From Candidatus Omnitrophota bacterium (GTDB lineage Bacteria; Omnitrophota; Gorgyraeia; Zapsychrales; Zapsychraceae), in the NCBI GenBank assembly GCA_020430005.1, contig JAGQKQ010000126.1:1-5569 (forward strand): a DNA stretch of 5,569 nt, read 5' to 3'. The translations under genes and the position numbers were made by a program. The notes under the pieces are model-generated. The model was not told the origin of the DNA. It saw only the letters and a list, made by a program, of their open reading frames with translations, and made no database searches. Shown here one piece after another: positions 1-4,923 of this stretch. Position 1 is the stretch's first letter; every line of letters starts with the position of its first letter.

Positions 1-311
1 CTCATCCGGGCGACTTCTTCTCCATCTTGAAAAAAAACATAGCGATAAAATGTCCGGCCGGGGTCCAGACGGATAGTACATGTAACGCCTCGGGATGTTT
101 TCTTAATATTAGCCTCTGTAACTTTTTCAGGCGCCACTGCTTTTTTGGCCGCCGGTTTTAAACCGACCACTTCCGAATTATTTTCCATATCGGACAAACG
201 GCTTGAAAGTAGCCTGTTAAACACCAGCATGCCGATAACAAAGCACACTGTAAAAAATATCAATAAACCGATAGATAGCTTTGTTAATCCTTTGTGATTA
301 TTTAAATTCAT
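1..311 (-). CDS. Single-pass membrane protein of unknown function, N-terminal part (runs off the left edge)
   Basis: About 103 codons are visible, beginning MNLNNHKGLTKL at the ATG on bases 311-309. A stop codon lies in frame 7 codons upstream, so no earlier ATG is possible. Residues about 13-34 form one hydrophobic segment after a lysine-containing start, which suggests an N-in signal anchor with the rest outside the inner membrane. An Ala/Lys/Pro-rich linker follows (around residues 53-63). The last visible part (TFYRYVFFQDGEEVAR) faintly resembles the aromatic-x-DG-x-E repeats of YwqK/MORN-variant proteins, but one copy is not enough for a call. The gap to the lipoprotein gene upstream is 36 bp and I see no convincing promoter in it, so the two are probably co-transcribed. 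The Shine-Dalgarno sequence is weak. I do not recognise the function. Confidence 0.75.
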   Translation of the reverse strand, partial: MNLNNHKGLTKLSIGLLIFFTVCFVIGMLVFNRLLSSRLSDMENNSEVVGLKPAAKKAVAPEKVTEANIKKTSRGVTCTIRLDPGRTFYRYVFFQDGEEVARM

Positions 312-347
312 TCTTGTTTTGACTGGATATGGTTAAAAGTCGATATG

Positions 348-710
348 TTATTGTCCGCGAAAGTCTGCCAGAACCCCTTCTAGTTCGGTCTTGTCATGAA
401 GCGCCTGTTCGACCCAGAAACTTTCTTTTTCCTGGTTAATCAATTCGGTGTAAGCGGCAAGAGCTTTATCAAATTCACCTAATTGTTTATAGCAGTCCGC
501 TAAAAAATACTTCGCGGCTTGAGAAAGGGGCGTGTCTGGAGCCATTCTGATGAATTCCTGGTATTTAACCGCGGCGGCATCGTAATCCTGTTTATCATAG
601 GCCTTATTGGCTTGTCCAAAAACCTCATCCAATAAAGGCTTTTTGGCCGCGCATCCACAAAATGAAGCTACAAAAAGAGTTAGGAAGAAAATGGAAAGTT
701 TTTGTTTCAT
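348..710 (-). CDS. Small TPR-repeat lipoprotein
   Basis: A 120-residue protein with an N-terminal export signal (MKQKLSIFFLTLFVASFCGC). C20, preceded by Gly, is the likely lipidated cysteine, although FCG-C is an imperfect lipobox. Two TPR-like helical pairs follow: about residues 32-61 (NKAYDKQDYDAAAVKYQEFI) and 66-95 (YFLADCYKQLGEFDKALAAY), with part of a third. This layout resembles a very short BamD/YbgF-type protein, so a periplasmic scaffolding role is reasonable but unproven. The frame stays open to a TTG at 770, but that start puts 20 unneeded residues before the signal peptide. A promoter at 718-745 would begin transcription at about base 710-711, which strongly favours the ATG at 710. 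No Shine-Dalgarno sequence precedes it. The partial gene downstream is 36 bp away. Confidence 0.82.
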   Translation of the reverse strand: MKQKLSIFFLTLFVASFCGCAAKKPLLDEVFGQANKAYDKQDYDAAAVKYQEFIRMAPDTPLSQAAKYFLADCYKQLGEFDKALAAYTELINQEKESFWVEQALHDKTELEGVLADFRGQ

Positions 711-717
711 TAATGCT

Positions 718-745
718 ATTCTATCAATAATGAAAAAGATGTCAA
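718..745 (-). promoter_or_regulatory. Sigma70-type promoter for the TPR lipoprotein gene
   Basis: Read on the minus strand: a perfect -35 TTGACA (745-740), a 16-bp spacer and a -10 TAGAAT (723-718, 5 of 6 consensus). Only 7 nt separate the -10 from the ATG at 710, so transcription should start at or one base before the start codon. This lies in the 79-bp gap after the MEMO gene, where I see no terminator, so the lipoprotein may also be reached by read-through from msrB. Confidence 0.6.
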
Positions 746-789
746 TTTTCGATTCCATAATTTCCGACAAATCCTATTTTTAAATAAAA

Positions 790-1677
790 CTAATGATGCA
801 TAATCACCGCGGCATAACCGACAACTCTTTGATAATCACCGGATGATTCTCCGGAGTGACCGTATTTAATAACCTCAACATTTTTTAAACCATTTATGCG
901 CGCGTATAACAAACCGATAATCACTTCCTTAAATCCGTCGATTTCCATTTGTCCGTTATGATGGTCCCGCCATAGCCGGTCGATATCCTGCTGTTCAACA
1001 GCTGTGAGACCACGTTGATCAATAGCTTTGGCCGTTTCAGCCGTATGATAATGTGAAAGATCCGAACTGATTAACAATAATACATCATCTCTGTTTCCCA
1101 CCGCACGATCAATGGCCGTCGCTATTTCCTGTAATGTTTCCGCAGAAGCATCACGGCTCATAATCATCGGCACAATTTTGAAATCCGTGAAAACAGTTTG
1201 AAGAAACGGCAACTCCACTTCAAGAACATGATCTTTGTCAAACACCCTGCGTTCAAAATGAATTTTATCGGTTTGGTTGATCAATTTATTGGCAAGATCC
1301 GCATCGACTTCAACTGTCCCTAATGGTGTTTTAAATCCACCGTCCGGCCAGATAGAGACATTATCAAATCTATGATAATGCGTCGGACCCAATAAAATGA
1401 TTGTTTTATAACGATTTTGGCTGACGGCTTTAAAGCCGTATGCGGCGACAGGGCCGGAATAAATATGACCGGCATGAGGAACCATCAATACGTCGATAGG
1501 ATAATCAGCGGGAACAATATCCGCTTGTTGAAGCATCGTCCGGATGTGGGCGGATAACTTATCGGCATTATCTTCATAAAACTGCCCCGCCACATTCGGT
1601 TCTTTAATCATATCATCAGCAAAAAGGCTGGATGACAAGACACAAAAAATCACCAGCCCGAATAATACGCGTTTCAT
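790..1677 (-). CDS. amrB: Exported MEMO1-family protein (AmmeMemoRadiSam system protein B)
   Basis: A 295-residue protein with a signal peptide (about 1-20, likely cleavage SLFA|DD), then a full-length MEMO-like domain. Family marks visible in order: EPNVAGQFYE (26-35), VPHAG with H68, GPTH with H100, the DKDHVLEVELPFLQ segment with H150, SSDLSHYH with H209 and H211, and SGDYQRVVGYAAV near the C-terminus. The family is related to LigB-type extradiol dioxygenases. Human MEMO1 binds metal through two histidines and a cysteine, and in bacteria it often sits with AMMECR1 and a radical-SAM protein, neither of which is present here. The usual family Cys-Gly near residue 247 reads Asp-Gly, so the metal site may differ. 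The reaction is unknown for the whole family. The start lies 3 bp after the msrB stop with no clear Shine-Dalgarno of its own, suggesting translational coupling. Family call sure; function open. Confidence 0.9.
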   Translation of the reverse strand: MKRVLFGLVIFCVLSSSLFADDMIKEPNVAGQFYEDNADKLSAHIRTMLQQADIVPADYPIDVLMVPHAGHIYSGPVAAYGFKAVSQNRYKTIILLGPTHYHRFDNVSIWPDGGFKTPLGTVEVDADLANKLINQTDKIHFERRVFDKDHVLEVELPFLQTVFTDFKIVPMIMSRDASAETLQEIATAIDRAVGNRDDVLLLISSDLSHYHTAETAKAIDQRGLTAVEQQDIDRLWRDHHNGQMEIDGFKEVIIGLLYARINGLKNVEVIKYGHSGESSGDYQRVVGYAAVIMHH

Positions 1678-1680
1678 GGA

Positions 1681-2196
1681 TTACTTATTCTGTTGTTTAT
1701 CAAATTCTTCTTGTGGAATAAAATCAAGCGCCGCGGAATTAATACAGTACCGTAATCCCGTTGGAGGCGGTCCGTCTTCAAAAACGTGTCCCAAATGTTC
1801 GCCACACTCACTGCTGACCACTTCGATGCGTTTAATACCTAATTTGTAGTCGGCCTTTTCTTCAATTGCGTCTTTTGAAATTGGCTGCCAGAAACTCGGC
1901 CATCCTGTTTTGGAATCATATTTCTGATCAGAATGAAACACCGGCTGTTTACAACCAACTGTGACATAAACACCCTTTTCTTTGTTATTAAGAAGATCGC
2001 CTGTAAAAGCGCGTTCTGTTCCCTCTTCCCAAATCACTTTGTATTCCAGGGGCGTCAGCCGCTGTTTCCATTCTTCTTTGGTTAATCCCAAAACACCTTC
2101 CGGAAGGTCGTCCTTCTTTTCTTTGGCCGAACCGATAGCCTGGTAAACAGTAAAGGCAAGGCCAAGACAAACAATAAGTAAAATAATTTTTTTCAT
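1681..2196 (-). CDS. msrB: Exported or membrane-anchored peptide-methionine (R)-S-oxide reductase MsrB
   Basis: MsrB reduces the R form of methionine sulfoxide in proteins. The domain is complete: FTGDLL, GVYVTVGCKQPVF, the KYDSKTGWPSFW segment, ECGEHLGHVFEDGP and the catalytic RYCINSAALDF (nucleophile C154, counting from the upstream Met). The start is the second Met (2196): AAGGA lies 8 nt ahead of it, whereas the Met at 2205 leaves no room for a ribosome binding site. The N-terminus (MKKIILLIVCLGLAF) is a signal peptide or anchor, possibly cleaved at GSA|KE, so it works outside the cytoplasm. Only one Cys remains of each zinc CxxC pair (C85, C134; T82 and S131 replace the partners), and the usual resolving-Cys position in the GWPSF motif is Thr. 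It is first in the unit, 3 bp before the MEMO gene. Confidence 0.93.
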   Translation of the reverse strand: MKKIILLIVCLGLAFTVYQAIGSAKEKKDDLPEGVLGLTKEEWKQRLTPLEYKVIWEEGTERAFTGDLLNNKEKGVYVTVGCKQPVFHSDQKYDSKTGWPSFWQPISKDAIEEKADYKLGIKRIEVVSSECGEHLGHVFEDGPPPTGLRYCINSAALDFIPQEEFDKQQNK

Positions 2197-2224
2197 CGTA
2201 ATCATCCTTAATGCTCTTTGTTTT

Positions 2225-2252
2225 ATTATCCCATATATTTTACATTTGTAAA
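2225..2252 (-). promoter_or_regulatory. Promoter of the msrB-MEMO unit with an operator-like dyad
   Basis: Minus strand: -35 TTTACA (2252-2247, 5 of 6), 16-bp spacer, -10 GATAAT (2230-2225, 5 of 6) preceded by TGG, an extended -10. It lies between the mscS terminator and the msrB start, where a new promoter is needed. The perfect 14-bp dyad TTTACA-tt-TGTAAA (2239-2252) covers the -35 and contains TACA-nn-TGTA, the core recognised by BlaI/MecI/CopY-type repressors. No such repressor gene is in the window, so that link is inference only. Confidence 0.5.
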
Positions 2253-2261
2253 TGACTCAAC

Positions 2262-2297
2262 AAAAAAGGCCCACTCTCCTTTTGGGAGAGCAGGCCT
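2262..2297 (-). terminator. Rho-independent terminator after mscS
   Basis: On the minus strand a 13-bp stem (AGGCCTGCTCTCC paired with GGAGAGTGGGCCT) closes on a CAAAA loop and is followed by a run of T. Two of the pairs are G-U wobbles in the minus-strand RNA but become mismatches on the plus strand, and there is no T run on the plus side. It therefore works for leftward transcription, ending mscS 18 bp after its stop codon and separating it from msrB. Confidence 0.88.
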
Positions 2298-2315
2298 CTA
2301 ATAAGAACAAATCGC

Positions 2316-3158
2316 CTACAGACGCGACGCTCCTGATTTGTCGTTGGCTGGTGATTCTTGATAAACATGCACATCTCTTTGAGGATATGGAATAGAACAA
2401 CCCGCCTTTTCCAATTCCACTTTTCCATTTTCCATCATGTCAAACCAGACACCCCAATAATCAGCCGGTTTTGTCCATGGACGGCAAACGATGTTCACTG
2501 AGCTATCGCCTAATTCGGATACAGCAATCACCGGCGCCGGATCTTTTAAAACACGTTCATCCGCGTCCAATAATTTTTGCAGAACTTCCTTCGCGACTTT
2601 CAAATCGTCATCATAGCTTACACCAAAAACCATATCTAAACGGCGGCGGTCAATACCTGTAAAGTTTGTAATGGTGTCACCGGATATTTTGGAATTCGGA
2701 ACGATCATTTTACGGTTGTCCGGTGTAGATAAAATTGTATTAAAAATCTGAATTTCTTTAACACTGCCAAGAACACCGCCCGCTTCTACGAAGTCACCGA
2801 TTTTAAATGGCTTGAATAAAATCAACATGACACCGGCCGCAAAGTTAGCCAATGTTCCTTGCAAGGCCATACCGATAGCTAAACCAGCCGCCCCTAGAAC
2901 CGCAATAAAGGATGCTGTTTGTACGCCAACTTTTCCCACAGCGGCAATAATCGCAAAAATTAAAATAGCGGCAAAAACAATATTCTTAACAAATTTGCGT
3001 AACGCTTCGTCAACATTAGCCTTGGCCATCATTTTTTCAATAAATCTAGAGATGATACCGGCCGCCCATTTTCCAACGACATAAATCACAAGGGCCGCGA
3101 CTAAATTAAGTAAAAACGGTACACCAACATCAATAACTTTATTGATTGCTTCTTCCAT
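2316..3158 (-). CDS. mscS: Small-conductance mechanosensitive channel MscS
   Basis: A 280-residue protein, close to E. coli MscS in length (286) and alignable along nearly all of it. It is an inner-membrane heptameric channel that opens under membrane tension to release solutes in hypo-osmotic shock. TM1 is about residues 13-32, TM2 about 55-76, and pore helix TM3 about 82-115, with the hallmark VQTASFIAVLGAAGLAIG, the ALQG kink (G101) and FKPFKIGDFVEAGG entering the beta domain. VPNSKISGDTITNF and IPYPQRDVH mark the cytoplasmic vestibule. The two ring-forming gate leucines of E. coli (105 and 109) correspond to L93 and M97. The start at 3158 has an excellent Shine-Dalgarno (GAGGAGG, about 6 nt spacing). 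The gene appears monocistronic: its own promoter upstream and a terminator downstream. Confidence 0.96.
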   Translation of the reverse strand: MEEAINKVIDVGVPFLLNLVAALVIYVVGKWAAGIISRFIEKMMAKANVDEALRKFVKNIVFAAILIFAIIAAVGKVGVQTASFIAVLGAAGLAIGMALQGTLANFAAGVMLILFKPFKIGDFVEAGGVLGSVKEIQIFNTILSTPDNRKMIVPNSKISGDTITNFTGIDRRRLDMVFGVSYDDDLKVAKEVLQKLLDADERVLKDPAPVIAVSELGDSSVNIVCRPWTKPADYWGVWFDMMENGKVELEKAGCSIPYPQRDVHVYQESPANDKSGASRL

Positions 3159-3206
3159 AATTTTCCTCCTCTTAACACGTTTTTAGGTTAAAACTTCGTC
3201 TTATAT

Positions 3207-3235
3207 TTTATATAATGAAGCACTTCTGCGCGTAA
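3207..3235 (-). promoter_or_regulatory. Probable mscS promoter
   Basis: Minus strand: -35-like TTACGC (3235-3230, 4 of 6), 17-bp spacer, -10 TATAAA (3212-3207, 5 of 6). This would give a leader of about 40 nt carrying the strong Shine-Dalgarno. The 134-bp gap to ttcA is AT-rich, so chance matches are likely and the -35 is weak. I see no convincing ttcA terminator in this gap, so read-through from ttcA is also possible. Confidence 0.38.
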
Positions 3236-3292
3236 TTTGCGACCGATGATATCACTTTTTTATTCAAATTTCTACAAAATTTATTCAAGTGT

Positions 3293-4036
3293 CTAACCGA
3301 CCGCCTCTATCAAATAATCCTCTCTGATATTCTGAAGACTGCGAAAAATATTTTTCACAATACAGTTATGGTCCTTTTCAAACTCTTTCAACATATGCTT
3401 AATTTTCATACGGTGGGATGTGTCGTCATTCGCGCATTTGGATTGCCCGACACTTGTAATGTCCAACTGTTTAGCCAACTCCTCCATCGCCGTTTCACGG
3501 ACATACGCTAACGGCCGGATCAGGGCGATTTTGCCCTTAAACAAATCCTGCTTGGGTTTCATAGCCCCGATTTCTCCCCGATAAAATTGATTCAAAAGAA
3601 TTGTTTCTACAATATCATCCAGGTGATGTCCGAAGGCAATTTTATTAAATCCCATCCGTTCACACAGCATGAATAATGCTTTACGCCGGTTCCGCGACCA
3701 CCAGAAGCAATCGATCTCTTCATACTTTTCACCTTTAAGAAAATCAACTTTTTCAATAATATAGGAAAACCCTTCCCGTTCCAGATAGTCCACCAAGCGT
3801 TGCGGATCAAAATCAGAAAATTCAAAATCAATATGAACAGCCTGGAATTCAAAATTGATAGGACTGATTTTCTGACGATGCCGTAGAACATGCATCAGCG
3901 ATAAGCTGTCTTTTCCTCCGGAAACAGCGACAGCAATCTTGTCTCCTTCATTGATCATATGAAAATCCATAATCGCTTTACCGGCCTTACGGGAGACTTT
4001 CAGCAGTTCTGCAGGTATTTTCGGTTTCTTTTCCAT
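3293..4036 (-). CDS. ttcA: TtcA-family PP-loop tRNA thiolation protein with a CxxW variant
   Basis: A 247-residue N-type ATP pyrophosphatase, shorter than E. coli TtcA (311), mainly because the C-terminal tail is missing. TtcA makes 2-thiocytidine at position 32 of certain tRNAs, adenylating the base and adding sulfur with the help of a [4Fe-4S] cluster. Visible: the PP-loop SGGKDS (39-44), FGHHLDDIVETILLNQFY (135-152), the IRPLAYVRE segment (173-181) and a conserved C201 in QSKCANDDTSHR. The cluster motif normally reading CxxCSRxRR is CFWWSRNRR here (C110, W113), so one of the three expected Cys ligands is absent. The start at 4036 has AGGAA at 6 nt spacing and its own promoter. The family is certain; C32 as target is inferred, and related PP-loop enzymes with other targets remain possible. 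Confidence 0.85.
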   Translation of the reverse strand: MEKKPKIPAELLKVSRKAGKAIMDFHMINEGDKIAVAVSGGKDSLSLMHVLRHRQKISPINFEFQAVHIDFEFSDFDPQRLVDYLEREGFSYIIEKVDFLKGEKYEEIDCFWWSRNRRKALFMLCERMGFNKIAFGHHLDDIVETILLNQFYRGEIGAMKPKQDLFKGKIALIRPLAYVRETAMEELAKQLDITSVGQSKCANDDTSHRMKIKHMLKEFEKDHNCIVKNIFRSLQNIREDYLIEAVG

Positions 4037-4062
4037 AGATTATTCCTGAATTTTGAGGCCCC

Positions 4063-4092
4063 ATTATCCATGATAAAGGGATGTTTTGTCAA
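4063..4092 (-). promoter_or_regulatory. Sigma70-type promoter of ttcA
   Basis: Minus strand: perfect -35 TTGACA (4092-4087), 18-bp spacer, -10 GATAAT (4068-4063, 5 of 6). Transcription would start near 4056, leaving a leader of about 20 nt with AGGAA (4047-4043) before the ATG. A 21-bp imperfect inverted repeat (4060-4080, 9-bp arms with one mismatch, 3-nt centre) spans the -10 and could be a repressor site. It is not a terminator, since no T run follows. Confidence 0.62.
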
Positions 4093-4113
4093 GAACGATA
4101 AATCCTGCAGAAT

Positions 4114-4821
4114 TTAAAAAAGTTGTGGTTTGAGTAGGGGTTTTATTTCTGCGACCGGTGTATTTTTCTTTAAATAAGAAAGAAAACGGCCGGTACTTTT
4201 ATAGCCGCTTTCAACGGATTGGACCAGATTATAAGATTTATTATCCATAGCCCGGGCAATCTGGGAATAGATCACCGATTTAGAGGCTTGTTCCACCGTC
4301 AATTGACCGTTAGCCCGCAGTGCCTTATTGAATGATGCTGTCGCCTCTTCCGCACGGCCTTCCGAAAAATAAATAATTCCCAAATTATAGTGATGCCAGA
4401 AAACGGCCGGAGCCAGTTGAACGGCTTTTTTATAATATCGCTCTGCTTCTTTGAAATCCCCCTTCCAGAAATACAAATACCCTAGCATACTATTGGCCTG
4501 ATCGGAATCCGGGAAGCGTTCCAGCACACTGTAATAGTAGATCATATAACCTTGAATCGCGTTATCAGACATCGGCGTATTTTTCTCAACTAACGCGGCG
4601 ATGTCTGTAAAAGACGGCTGGGTATGGTTAATATGAAAATCGGCCGCTCCCTGACTGACCCAATCCCGTTGTTTGATAATGATATTAAACGGAAAGACTT
4701 TTTGCATACCAGATTGCCATCCTCCATAGTTGTCTCTCACAATCAGTACGGCAAGAATAATGCCGATCAGAGCTATTAGTTTGATTCCCAAAGAGAATAT
4801 ATTATGCCTGGCGTTTTTCAT
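4114..4821 (-). CDS. Inner-membrane-anchored TPR protein of unknown function
   Basis: A 235-residue protein. A short basic N-terminus precedes one transmembrane helix (about residues 9-28, GIKLIALIGIILAVLIV), with no signal-peptidase site that I can see, so the rest probably sits in the periplasm. Two clear TPR units follow: about 106-139 (YLYFWKGDFKEAERYYKKAV) and 140-173 (NLGIIYFSEGRAEEATASFN), the second ending in the usual helix-B alanine pattern. A helical stretch continues to about residue 219. TPRs bind other proteins, but nothing identifies the partner. It is divergent from a membrane protein that resembles glycosyltransferases, so a role in cell-envelope sugar assembly is a guess from context only. 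The Shine-Dalgarno is poor (GGGA, 4 nt from the ATG). Confidence 0.85.
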   Translation of the reverse strand: MKNARHNIFSLGIKLIALIGIILAVLIVRDNYGGWQSGMQKVFPFNIIIKQRDWVSQGAADFHINHTQPSFTDIAALVEKNTPMSDNAIQGYMIYYYSVLERFPDSDQANSMLGYLYFWKGDFKEAERYYKKAVQLAPAVFWHHYNLGIIYFSEGRAEEATASFNKALRANGQLTVEQASKSVIYSQIARAMDNKSYNLVQSVESGYKSTGRFLSYLKKNTPVAEIKPLLKPQLF

Positions 4822-4868
4822 ATTGTCCCGATAAATAGTTTATTGTCGCAAAAAACATTAATATTCAT

Positions 4869-4897
4869 AATATAACCAAAAAAGACAATTTTCACAA
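4869..4897 (-). promoter_or_regulatory. Promoter of the membrane-anchored TPR gene
   Basis: Minus strand: -35 TTGTGA (4897-4892, 4 of 6), 17-bp spacer, -10 TATATT (4874-4869, 5 of 6), giving a leader of about 40 nt. Its -35 overlaps the -35 of the divergent plus-strand promoter by 3 bp, so the two promoters probably compete for RNA polymerase. Confidence 0.5.
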
Positions 4898-4916
4898 TTC
4901 CTTAATATGTTATAAT
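4889..4916 (+). promoter_or_regulatory. Extended -10 promoter of the plus-strand membrane protein gene
   Basis: A perfect extended -10, TGT-TATAAT (TATAAT at 4911-4916), with a modest -35 TTTTCA (4889-4894) at 16-bp spacing. The ATG begins 7 nt after the -10, so transcription should start at about the A of the start codon and the mRNA would have no leader. Confidence 0.62.
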
Positions 4917-4923
4917 ACACCCC

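Noticed and set aside
711..770. TTG start at 770 for the TPR lipoprotein (140 residues)
   Set aside because: It adds a second hydrophobic stretch before a proper signal peptide, and the promoter at 718-745 would start transcription downstream of it.
1988..2428. Minus-strand open frames at 1988-2170 and 2240-2428
   Set aside because: The first is an out-of-frame reading of msrB. The second reads through the mscS terminator and the end of mscS in another frame.
2471..3084. Two plus-strand open frames (2471-2662 and 2812-3084) opposite mscS
   Set aside because: They lie wholly antisense to a clear MscS gene, have no ribosome binding site and show biased composition typical of a shadow frame.
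3266..3282. AAATTT-n5-AAATTT hairpin after ttcA as a terminator
   Set aside because: Only A-T pairs and no T run on the minus strand; unlikely to stop transcription.
3607..3891. Minus-strand 94-codon open frame inside ttcA
   Set aside because: Out-of-frame shadow of ttcA, which carries the PP-loop and family motifs in its own frame.
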